Part shown: piece by piece, positions 34,916 through 45,713 of the stretch
Layout: every line of letters starts with the position of its first letter
Numbering within the stretch: position 1 is the first letter of the stretch
NCBI GenBank assembly: GCA_031841125.1
Contig: CM063106.1
Coordinates: 34,654,001-34,718,000, forward strand
Reading direction: 5' to 3'
Length of the DNA stretch: 64,000 nucleotides
Source: Acanthococcus lagerstroemiae
Lineage: Eukaryota; Arthropoda; Insecta; Hemiptera; Eriococcidae
Translations under genes and position numbers: made by a program
The notes under the pieces: model-generated
What the model was told of the DNA's origin: nothing
The model's input: only the letters and a program-made list of their open reading frames with translations
Databases searched by the model: none

Positions 34916-37900
34916 AGTTCTTCCTTAAGGATATTCTGAATACTTATTTCTATGAATTTATTAAGCCTCTGAAAATTTTATATAATGATGCTAATGTCAT
35001 CTGACGAAGTTGAAAGACGTTTCTTGTATGTAGAAAGAATCAAAATTTTATAAGCGACTAATCAATGAATTTCAAGGTTTCAATAAAAAATTCGTGCAGT
35101 GGAAAAAAGAGAGGCAAATGGGCTTAAATTACAAACATACAACAGATACGGTTCTTACAGATACCCAATAAAAGTTTTGCTCGTTAACCGTTTTAATGTT
35201 GTTAAATCCTTGAAGATTATCATCAAGGCTCGGATTTTTAGGCGCTAAAAACTCAAAAAAAGGTCGTATTAAAAGTCTCTAAAAAGACTTAAAGAGTCTA
35301 TAAAAATCCATATAAAAATGAAATAGTCCCAAAAAAAAAATACAGTAGACTCCCGATAATCCGCCATTGGTTTATCCACCTTCCAGATCGTTCTCGCCAC
35401 GAATTTATCCGTCCAAAATCTCACTAAAATCACAACTTCAGTCCTTAGCACACCTGATAATAATTATGATCAAGAACGGGTAGGAGACGCATCAGTACAT
35501 ATGGATCAGCCCCGGATTATGATGAAGGTCGGTTACAAGCACTCGGGGCCCTCGACTGCCTAGCCGGAAATTTTTTTTTCGTATCTGTTCCTATCCAACA
35601 TCCACCTTAGAAAAAAGCTCATTCTCAAAATTCGGCCACCCCTCAAAATCGGCTGCTCCCATCCGGTGCGCTTGTTGTGCTCGTAAGTAAGCCCAAGGCT
35701 GATACACATTATGACAGTGCTTTTTCAGCATTGGGAAAGTTACTGGTGTTTAAACAACAGCCAGTAATTACTGCTGCAGATTATGAAATTCACAAAGAAA
35801 GTAGAGAAATTATGCTGCTGAAAAGAGCGGCATATCATAAAGAAGCAAAGAAAAACTACAGATTAAAAAAAAAATGAACTGACTGTTTTTAGTTGTTTTT
35901 TTACAATGTTGCCCCCTCCCCCACTGATCAAAAAGGCTAAAATTGCCGATTTTTTTTTTAATATTGAAGTTTTTTTTTTGTATAAAATAACTTATTACCT
36001 TACGTAACTAATTCAATAAAAATGGTTTTCCCCCCTTTCTCAATCTTTTTCTTATCAAAATTACATGTTTTCAGGTTATCCGCCCAATCTGTAGGCCCAA
36101 TTCGGGCGGATAATTGGAAGTCTACTGCAGTCTCAAAAAGTCCCGGTAAAACTATGGCTTTAATGATATCAAATTAAAGGTCTTGGAAAACTGAACCTAA
36201 TTTTTATATTTCTATTCCTCCCAAACTATGTGCAAGGTAACAATTTTACATCAAAATAAGTACTTTATTGCAGCAAATAATAAGGGTGGTACAATTTTTC
36301 AAAGTTTATTTTCAAGTAAAATGGATTTTTAAAAACGGTTTTCTCAAAAAATTAAAAATTAAAAATTTTTTCTTGAAAAATTAGAAACTGACGAAATAGT
36401 TTCGAAAATTGAATTTCCACCCGACGTAGTCCCAATACGTATATAAAATCGTCAATTTTAGGCGAAAATGTCATTTTTGAAAGAATAGTCTAAAAAGGCA
36501 GTATGAAAGACAGAGCGAAAGAATATATAATATAGTTTCAGAAAGAGGGAGAAATGACCAAAAATGGAAGATGGTCCAGGAAGTCGTGAACCTTATAATC
36601 CACGAAACGTAAGATTCATTTGACTACACAAAAAGATCTTAAGAGCCAAAAAGAACGAAAGGACCACGGAGCGGGAAATGCAGATTTTGTAAGAGGGTGT
36701 AATGACAGTAGACCAAGATGGCCCGGAAAGTCATGGACCTTATAATCCGCCGAAAGTAAAATTAATTTGATTCCACACAAAAAGGTGGCACAAGCGAAAG
36801 CGATAAAAAGAACGCCACAGTGAAAGAATATAGTTTTGAAAAGAAGGTGAAATGACCGAAGATGGAAGATGGTCCAGGTGGTCATTACCTTATAATCCGC
36901 GAAACGCACAATTAAGTTGACTGCACAAAAAGATGGTAAGAGCCGAAAAGAATGAAAGGACCACGGAGCGGGAAATGCAGATTTTGTAAGAGGGTGTAAT
37001 GACAGTAGACCCAAATGAGGCGCAATGCAGCTAGTAGCACTGTTATGAATTTTCAAAATTCATTCTTAACAACCAAAAAAAGAAAAAAGAAAAAAAAGAA
37101 AAAAAAAGCTAAATTTTGAAGTAATTAAGTAATTGAGCAAGTGATTTGATTTTGGTGAAAATCAAGACATATTAGATTTTAGCGTTCGTTTGAATAATAA
37201 TGTTTTGGTGAAAATATCAGTGCGCTGTAACGACAATAATAATTAATAAATTCATGTCCAAAAATGAATTATGTAAGTAAGTGGGTCTAGGTACGTGTGA
37301 AACAAACTTCGGCAAAATAATTGAGCTAATAAACACAGAAACAACTTTTCTATCGCATTCCCTTATTGCTTACATGTATATGTTTGCCTACTCCTTAATT
37401 TTCAGGCAAACCTGATTTGTATCCTACTGTACGACAAAGAGCCCCCTCTCGACGGGTCTATGGGGTATAGGAGATTATGGATGACAGCACAAACCAGCAC
37501 AAACGGAGCACAAACTATTGCATCCACTTTTCCCCTTTCAACTCTTTATCTAACTCCTTTTTCAAAGACCATTTCTTCAGCCCCCCAAAAATAAACCTCA
37601 ACAACTTAGGAAGGGGGGCAGCACAAACGACGGAATTTTCAGCACAAACCAGCACAAACGTAGCACAAACGATTGACACCATTTTCAATCCCCTAGGTGA
37701 AAGTGGGGGGGGGCTCCCATTTCTACAGCCCCCCCAGAAGTTTTCCCTAGTATCTCAGGAAGGGGAGCAGCACAAACGACGGGGTCTTCAGCACAAACCA
37801 GCACAAACGTAGCACAAACTATTGACACCATTTTCCATCCCCTAGGTGAAAGTGGGGGGCTCCCATTTCTACAGCCCCCCCAAAAGTTTTCTCGAGTATC

Positions 37901-38170
37901 TCAGGAAGGGGAGCAGCACAAACAACGGGGTTTTCAGCACAAACCAGCACAAACGTAGCACAAACGATTGACACCATTTTTGATCCCCTAGGAGAAAGTG
38001 GGGGGGCTCCCGTTTCTACAGCCCCCCCAAAAGTTTTCTCGAATATCTCAGGAAGGGGAGCAGCACAAACGATGGGGTTTTCAGCACAAACCAGCACAAA
38101 CGTAGCACAAACGAATGGCGTATGTTTCAAGTCTATCTGGGTAAGTGGGGGGGCCGAGGAAATGCACCTG
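34916..38170 (-). repeat. Right arm of the Foldback-like element
   Basis: Near-perfect reverse complement of the left arm. Its inner edge AGTTCTTCCTTAAGG directly abuts a mariner remnant (34847-34915) that is not part of the left arm junction. Confidence 0.95.
35343..36128 (+). mobile_element. pogo/Tigger-like element remnant in right arm
   Basis: Mirror copy of 30876-31661 at the exactly corresponding arm position, including the same open frame (35677-35877). The insertion therefore predates the pairing or last homogenisation of the arms. Confidence 0.65.
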
Positions 38171-38177
38171 GTCATTC

Positions 38178-38469
38178 CATAATATGCATTTATTCTTTTC
38201 TGCGACGAATAATAGACACAGGAACGTACCACCAAAGAGTTTTTCCTGTGGGGGGGGGGCAAAAATTGTGAAAGTACCAACTGACTCAACTCAAAATGAC
38301 CAAGTATCAAAGAAAAAAAACCTTTTGACTAGTTGGATTTTTCCAACTGACTCAACTCAAAATTCCCAAACATCACAACAAAAAAAGAAAACCACCTTTG
38401 ACTCGTTGGATTTTCCCAACTCCGGCTGATTGAAATTGTAAATTTTCCCAACTGCTGAGTGAAAAATTC
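38178..38469. other. No gene seen; short direct repeats
   Basis: This flank of the Foldback-like element has GACTCAACTCAAAAT twice (38282-38360), GTTGGATTTTTCC/GTTGGATTTTCCC and a G9 run. No coding signal. Confidence 0.5.
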
Positions 38470-38805
38470 TTACAGGAGGAGGCAGCCCCCCCTTTTTGGT
38501 ACGTCCCTGAATAGACATGGCCAACAAAACAGCTCTCTACCATCTTCACAATTGGTTAACCACAAAATGTCGTTTTCAAATTGCAATACGTGGCAATGTC
38601 TAGTAAAACTCGAACCACCTCTCTTCTGCTCAGTTTTTAAAAATGGTAAGTCTGGTTTTGGCTTCTCACCATTAATAAATTGTGATTGTTCACTCAGAGT
38701 AAGTCGCGAAAACGGGTTTTCAATAAGATCTCGAATACGCATTTTGAGGGCAAAAAAACACGGAACATTCAAACATAACGCGTTGACTAGTAGAAGAACA
38801 TAATC
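38470..38805 (-). pseudogene. ZMYM1/hAT-like zf-TTF fragment
   Basis: The minus-strand open frame contains KPDLPFLKTEQKRGGSSFTR, then FENDILWLTNCEDGRELFCW and PCLFRDVPKRGG. The W-L-x-x-C...LFCWPCL pattern is the TTF-type zinc finger found at the N-terminus of ZMYM1-like, hAT-derived transposases. The following dimerisation/RNase H-like regions are absent. Probably a transposon remnant despite an open frame of 116 codons. Confidence 0.55.
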
Positions 38806-39254
38806 ACGTTTCACTGTCAACTTCGACGTTCGTGTGTAGCCAAGCCGAGCCGCAAGCGCTTTAAGCAGCGCTTCCAGAACGCTACCAAACGCAAGGTTTC
38901 GTTGCGTTGAACATGATAGTGTGTTTTTGTGTTGGTAATTAACACGGAGGCGAAGCGTAAGTCATGCAGTGTTACCTGCAGTATGGAAAAGAAGCCTTTT
39001 GACGCGCACCTCGCTAGCCTATACAAATATAGGTACAAGGATTGCCAAATGCCGAACAATATACATCTCCCGTGAATTTATTATATTATACTTTAGCATA
39101 AGCGTCAATACAGTCGCTGTTTTGCCCGATGTTTCATTATCTTTCATTTGCTACAAGTTGAAGTTGATATTGTACATGAAAACTTATTTTCTCGAGAATT
39201 TTCAGGGTAAGCGGCGCACACTTTGCTTGCCTGAAACGCATGCCACTGCAACAT

Positions 39255-39345
39255 TCAATTGAACAGTTTCAAAATTTGCCGACTGTCAAATTATTGATGA
39301 TGTTTCAACCCCCCACACCCTTTGTAGTTTCATCCCTAGTTCATA
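39255..39345 (+). repeat. R repeat, 3' partial copy
   Basis: GAACAGTTTCAAAATTTGCC, GACTGTCAAATTATTG, a C6 run and GTAGTTTCATCCCTA match the right end of the R family. Confidence 0.65.
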
Positions 39346-41119
39346 GGTCCCGAGGTTGTTGGATCTAATTCTGGGAATCATTTTCTAATCCTACTCCCGG
39401 AGTGTCTTCAAAAGGCTTCACAGGAACATAACAGTCGATTTTCGCTTTATTTTTTTTTGGCTCGTTGAATTTTCGTGGCGATGAAAAGCACGCGAAAAAT
39501 TTTTTGGCGTTGATTTTTCAGGGACGATGAATTTCGCGCGTTAAATTTTCCTGTACCGTAGTGTTGTTGATAAACAGTGACCCAAACTAAAAATCCGATT
39601 AGTTCACCAGAAAGTAGATAACATTTCGATCATAATGCGATATTCACACTTACTATTTGTGAAAATATAAATTCGAGAATGCTCCCAGTATAAAATAGAA
39701 AAAAAATAAATAAAATTTACACCCACAAAAACAACAAGACGTTATGGTGAAAGCAAGGTAATCCTATGAGCAGGTGTTTCTACGTTAAAAAGGTAAGGAC
39801 ACCAAGTACTAAGTAGGTGCAAAATCAGTCTTGTCATCAGTATTGCCAACTTCGAGAAATCTGCAGTGCGCCGTCTTAGGCAGTGCGCCATCTTAAGACA
39901 CTGTTCCCTACATCGAAAACAGTAACACTTCCCACGAAAAGATTCGAATAAGTTCTTTTTCAAAATTCCGATCGCAAGCTAAAAATATACGACCGAATAC
40001 AAAGACCTGAAACTCAGTCGAACTTCACCGTCAATTTGAATAATTTAAGCGATTTTTCTAGTATTATTTTCAAATTAACGTTCGTCGATATTCTTCTCAA
40101 TCTCGCTACGCCGTCGCTCGTGACCCGAAGGCGAATTTGTGAAAACATTTTAAAACGCTTTCCCCAGAGACCGGCTCCTCCCTCTTCTTTTCCTGGCGTA
40201 TTTTTCAACATTACTCGCTTGGTTGATCGGTTTGGTTTGGATGCTTATTTTACGTAATAGTTTGAAACAGAATATTGACATTCGCTAAGGACCCATTATC
40301 TGTCAGATTAGATAAAAATTGAAAAATATCTGCGGCTTTAGGTCTCGACCTCGCCACAAGTTATAACCCTTCAATTTTCGTTACGTTCAAAGGGGTTTGT
40401 GATCCTCTTCATTTTTCGCCCAAAGTAGTCCATATTACGGGCTGTACGTTTTCCATCTCGCCGTTTCCTTTTTCTCGCTCTTCTCCTTCTTAACAGCGGC
40501 TTCGATAATATCGTCAAAAATGACAGCTAGTTCGGGCGGACGTACATATTACGAAAATATAATCGAGTTACTTTTCGCTGGCTTCAACTCGAATAGCCGA
40601 ATAGCCGAATAGCCGAAGCGTTTCGCGAACATCCGTATCGTACATACAGTTTTGGGCACAGTTATGAAAGTATTTTTGTACTCGATGCTATAACTTTTTT
40701 ATTAACCCCTAAATTAAGAGAGAGAAGGAGAGCTTTATTGAAACGACGACGATTTTACAGCATCGTCGAACAGCTGTTATTTCAAGAAAGTAGAGCGAGA
40801 TAACAAATACGTCGGAATACGCTCCTGTTCCGAGTGGCACTTTATAATTGTCCGACGCACTCGTTCAAATTTTTTTTTTGTGCGAATAATAAAAGTAATT
40901 AACGACAGGCACGCTTTTTTGTTTCTTTGTAAAGAGGCACTTGTGCGCTTCTCATGAAGGAAGTAACCGTTCTTTAGTTGCTCGCTCGTGTTCTACAGGG
41001 AGGTCTGCATGAGCTAAGTGGTGGTAAAGCCTCGTCTGGTCGGTGACAAATGTTGGAGCGAGGATGCGAGTTGAGTCGTGAATCGGGAATTTGGGAAACT
41101 ATATAGAAATACCTCTCGC
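39346..41119. other. Intron, low-repeat stretch
   Basis: 40000-41090 is CpG-containing and without visible repeats, except for GAATAGCCGAATAGCCGAATAG (three ~9-bp units near 40590). Candidate regulatory sequence only by absence of repeats. Confidence 0.4.
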
Positions 41120-41124
41120 ACGGA

Positions 41125-41157
<33 letters not shown>

Positions 41158-42545
41158 AGCCGTTTTTATTTACAAGCGAGTATGAACTACTTATAAGTAT
41201 TACTATTTGTAAACTGGGGAAAAGTCCCCCTTCCCTTTTGCTTAAGTCCTTCTTCGGGCAAAGGCCTCTCCGTACAGAGACCAGTTGTCGCGATTGGCGG
41301 CTGCTCTTCGCCATGGAAGGCCTATAAATTTCTCAATCTCGTCCCTCCATCTTGTCAGCGGCCTTCCCCTCGATCTTTTGGCTTCGTATGGCGTCCAGAC
41401 TTCCGCTTTGTTGCCCCACCTGTCCAAATTTTGTCTCGCGATATGACCAGCATAGCTCCATTTCAAATGTTTGGTTTTGTATCTTAAATCCACCATTTGC
41501 GTTTTTCCCCGTATGATTTCGTTTTTAATATGTTCCCTCCTTTTTATGCCCAAAATGCTCCTTTCCATCGCCTTTTGCGTGTTTCGTAATCTCTGCGTCC
41601 CGCTTTTAGTTAATGCCCAAGTCTGGGCGCCATACGTCAATACTGGTTGGGTGCAGCTTTCCCACGTCTTAGTTTTCATTTCCAAGTTTACTTTTGTACT
41701 TTTGTAAATTGATTTTAAACTCCAGTAACTTTTCCACCCTTGTTGAATCCTTTTGCTTTTTCTTTCCCCCTTCCATTTTCAAATGATATTAATTGTTCTA
41801 AATATTCAATTTCTTCTACCCATTCTATTTCGTTTCCCTATATAAATATTTTCTCTTTCTTACCATTTGATAATATTTTTGTTTTCTTATAAATTAGTTT
41901 CAATCCTGCCTTCTTACTTATTATTGCTAATTCCTGGCCCAGCTCCACCACCTCACCGATCGAGTCGGCAATTATTACCACGTCGTCGGCAAATCTTAAG
42001 TTACACAAATATTCCCCATCGATTTTAATTCCCTTTTCTACCCAGCTGTTCTAGCACACAGTTGAAAAGATTAGGGGACAGCGGATTCCCCTGTCTCACT
42101 CCTCTCTCTATCTTAAATTCACGTCCTTTCCTATCGGTTTTCACATATGCTCGTGAGTTTTCGTACAGATTTTGTATTAGCCGTATAACTTTCGGTTCAA
42201 CTCCTTGTGCATTTAGTGCTGAGCTGCTGACCACAGATATGCATGTTCAACCGTATCAAAGGCCTTCTGTAAATCACTAAAGAGAAGAGATAGTCCTAGA
42301 TCATATTCATTCGCCTTTTTAATTATTTGATTTAATGTGAAAATGTGATCAATAGTTGAATAGTTTCTCCTGAACCCCGCCTGCGTTCCCTCCCTAGCAT
42401 CGAGTCCAGCTGGTTGTAAGTTCTATCTTTTATTATTTTGGAGAAAATTTTACTAATGTTTGACGTTAAACTTATCGGTCTATAGTTGTTAATATTTTCT
42501 TCCTCTCCTTTTTTAAATGAAAAGACTCTGTAAGTCGACCGTTGT
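41120..42545 (-). pseudogene. RTE-like LINE with (AAT)n tail
   Basis: Minus strand, 5' to 3': NNYRPISLTSNISKIFSKII (about 42500), GVRQGNPLSPNLFNCVLEQL, LRFADDVVIIADSIGEVV (intact FADD, about 41990), then VLTYGAQTWALTKSG, MERSILGIKRREHIKNEIIR, KHLKWSYAGHIARQNLDRW and SRGRPLTRWRDEIEKFI. The minus-strand 3' end runs into (AAT)n at 41129-41158, as expected of RTE elements. Several frameshifts are present; the endonuclease domain is missing. It lies within the Drgx intron, antisense to it. Confidence 0.88.
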
Positions 42546-45047
42546 CGTAAAATTAACCTGTATAACTCAAAAATTGATGTCAAAAAGAAACAGGTACACA
42601 TCTTTGCTTCATGTTAACGCAGGACTGTATGAGGAAGAGGAAAAAAACTTTGTAACTCGAAAATTTAAAAATACATTTATCTCTAACTCAAAACTATTTA
42701 GCTCAAAAAACTGTGTAAGACGAAATTAAATTGCTTTCCCTTCAATTTCGACTTATGGAGGTTCCACTGTAACTTCAAAAATTTGTTAGTTTCATGAATT
42801 TGGCAAATTTATAAAATTTAGGGAAATACATATTAAATTTAAAAAAACAAAAAAAAAACAACAAAATATAGCCTCATAGAGAACTTAACAAGACTTTAAT
42901 GATTAGGAAAATTTAGTTGCAAAGGAAAGTAAATAAAATGTTAGTTACAGACGTAAAAATGTTTAGGGTTAGATACCAATTTATTTGAAAAATTTCGCTA
43001 AAATACAACAAAAATTTAACAATTTGTCCGATTTGATGCTCTTGGTAGATTCGGATAATAGAATACAAGAAAGAGAACAAACACTCAACAGTATGAGGAA
43101 TTTAATAAAAATAAAGCGAAAATTCGAGGATTCACCGAAACAATGAATTTTTATCAGTTGCCTCTAATTTAGTGGCTTAGTAAACGCTTGTAAAGATGAG
43201 GGTGGGAGGGGCGAAAAAATGATGAAAAATGTTAGCAATCACAAACATATCTAACACAACCATTTTTTTTTGGAAGCTATCCATGTATTGAAGGCGTGGG
43301 GGGGGGTGGAGTCCATCTTCTTCATTCCTCCATAACTAAAACAACTAATTCTCTCATATTGAACAGATTAGTAAATGAGGTTTCAATGACTCCAAGTTCT
43401 ATTTCTGTATTCAAAGTCTTTTCTTTTTCTCGTCGATTGCCGCATTTTCTCTAATTTAGTCGGAAAGTAGGTATAAGGTTCGACTTAAACATTGTAAAAA
43501 ATTTGTTTCGATCAAGTTTGATTGATTAAGAGCCAAACTTCTTGCAGCAACTTTTGCTTTTCTGCTCAGCGTCTTGTTGACTGTTGCTTGTCGCTTGTTT
43601 TGCTGTTTACATAATATGTATTATGTAAATATGTCGTATACGGCTCAACAGTAGGTAGAACGTTGTCTTAAAATTTGCTCGGCTTTCCCAGTTTGAATCC
43701 CTGCCTTGAGTAACTATGTGTATCATATATGCACATTCGTCGTTTAATACTTTTCCAATTTCAACTTTTAACCGAAATAAAAACATATAGGCAAGAAATG
43801 TTATGGGCAGACAGACTGGACGAGTGAATCTACAAATTGTATACATTTACAAGTCGAAACAGGGTACCCAGTATTGACATATCTTACATTTTTATTTTGG
43901 TTGAAAGTTGAACTTGAAAAAAGGATTTACGATGATTGTGCATACGAGTATAACATATACAAATTCTTATATGAAAGAACGTATGTATTCACTGTGTTTC
44001 AAATTACATAATATGTTATATGCTGGAGGAAAAGTAGTCACAAACTATTGAAACTGAGATTTTGTATGCTCACGGCTAAGTATGAAATTTTGAGTACTGT
44101 AAGCCTTTGCCGACAATTTTATGACTGAAATTGCCCAAATTACAATGGGTTACAAAACTCATTCATTAAAATTCGATCGCTCTAGTCCCAATAATCAGGT
44201 ATATAGCCTCCGTAGGTTATAAAATTTCAGTGTTTGTATTTCGTTAAAATAGATCGGTAATTCCTATACTCAATTGCACCGAGACATCACATGTACATTG
44301 GGTATGAACTAGAATACTGGAATTGCATTACACGCTCAATAAGCATCTCTTCCCTTCACAACCGAGAGCGATCTCGTGACCTATTGCCGGTTTTATAGCT
44401 ATCGACAATGATTCCAGCTGGTTAAACTCATTCTGAACTCGCACCCTTTCCACGTTTAAGGCGCGACAGCAACCGACATCATTTTTATTTCGCGTCTCTC
44501 CAATTATTTGTCCAATTAGACGCGAAATCTACTTTGTAGTTTTCATTTCATAAAGCGCGTTATTTACGTTATCTTTGCATATTATATTACAGACACCCAC
44601 CGTGCGCCCCTTCCGTGGGTCTCCTCGTGCTACTTATTGTTTCACGAGCAAGTAAATTCGCGTAGTTTTTATTTCAGCTTCACGAGTAGTCATTCGGGAG
44701 TGTATAGAGCGTTCTCTACTCACTAGGTTGATGGAGAGTTATCAATGAAGTGTCATATACCGGAGGGATGTCAAACAATTAAGCGGAAACTTAAGTTTTA
44801 AATAGAGTCGCCGAGAGAATAGCGGGTCGTGAACCTCCGGGGAAGAAACGGATAAATTAATAAATAATTAGAGAATTCAAGAACAAGAGAAACGAAATTA
44901 TTGCGTCAACAGTCGGTTGGGGATTAAGAGAGAACGAGAGTAAACTTACAGTCAGTATATGTGAGTTGGTTCCTCATTACTGAGGAGATTTTCAATCCTG
45001 TAGATAAATACCGAAGAATTATCAGGTAAGGTTCATTGAAAAGTTTT
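42546..45047. other. Intron, no gene seen
   Basis: 42546-44290 is AT-rich. 44330-45020 is CpG-richer and ends in ATCAGGTAAGG, a strong donor-like site at about 45022-45032. No open frame supports an exon. Confidence 0.4.
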
Positions 45048-45052
45048 ATCCC

Positions 45053-45708
45053 TGTCGAATACTTCGACGACGTTCACGGGTACATTTATTATAATTGTCA
45101 TATTATAGCCGTTCATACCATAAATATGATTAATTAATCAGTCAGTTATTAAATTATAATTACACCTGATGATTATGCAATGATCTATTTTTAATTACTA
45201 TTACTCTTCGTGCATATACGTGTCGTGGCCTTTTACCCGCATGGGGTTTCCCCATGGTTCGTTTACTATGGATGTGGACTGTACTGACGAGGGCTGTTCT
45301 GATTGGAGCCCCAAATTGCTGTTACTTCTTACAGCAATTAAGGTAGCTCTGATTGGCTCCCCGGAAGTTTTCTCTCCCTCCGTCAGTGAACGGGGTGGTA
45401 ACCCTTGAGCTCCGGACTTGGGTCAAGAGCCTTGGTCACTTTTCGTGTGGCCGAATTACAGCAACAGCCCTCGTCAGTACAGTCCACATCCATAGTAAAC
45501 GAACCATGGGGAAACCCCATGCGGGTAAAAGGCCACGACACGTATATGCACGAAGAGTAATAGTAATTAAAAATAGATCATTGCATAATCATCAGGTGTA
45601 ATTATAATTTAATAACTGACTGATTAATTAATCATATTTATGGTATGAACGGCTATAATATGACAATTATAATAAATGTACCCGTGAACGTCGTCGAAGT
45701 ATTCGACA
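45053..45708. mobile_element. 656-bp element with perfect 246-bp inverted arms
   Basis: Arms 45053-45298 and 45463-45708 are perfect inverted copies as far as I can check, starting TGTCGAATACTTCGACGACG. The direct repeat ATCCC flanks it (45048-45052 and 45709-45713). The 164-bp centre has a small AATTGCTGT/ACAGCAATT hairpin and two CTGATTGG-type repeats. TG...CA ends with a 5-bp duplication recall LTR integration, but the long inverted arms do not fit an LTR. Superfamily unknown; no protein encoded. Confidence 0.85.
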
Positions 45709-45713
45709 ATCCC

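Larger units (their letters stand above)
28833..38170. mobile_element. Foldback/Galileo-like element, 9.3 kb, with 7-bp target duplication
   Basis: The left arm 28833-32088 and right arm 34916-38170 are inverted copies that differ only by rare substitutions and G/C-run lengths (for example T/C at 31850 versus 35152). The ends read CAGGTGCATTTCCTCGGCC in both orientations. GTCATTC is duplicated directly outside (28826-28832 and 38171-38177). Arms contain tandem repeats, and a 2.83-kb unique centre separates them. Long arms with tandem repeats plus a 7-bp duplication recall Galileo (P superfamily) and Foldback elements, but the CAGG terminus is not the Galileo one I know. No transposase is seen, so it is non-autonomous or of a new family. 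Confidence 0.85.

Noticed and set aside
29030..38110. CRISPR-like array in the 147-bp repeats
   Set aside because: Units are long, diverged and contiguous without unique spacers; the genome is eukaryotic.
37819..38310. 163-codon frame rich in FVCATFVLVCAEN repeats
   Set aside because: Translation of the 147-bp tandem repeats; the same happens in other frames and strands.
45220..45601. Overlapping frames across the 246-bp inverted element
   Set aside because: They come from the palindrome and its centre, with no recognisable domain.
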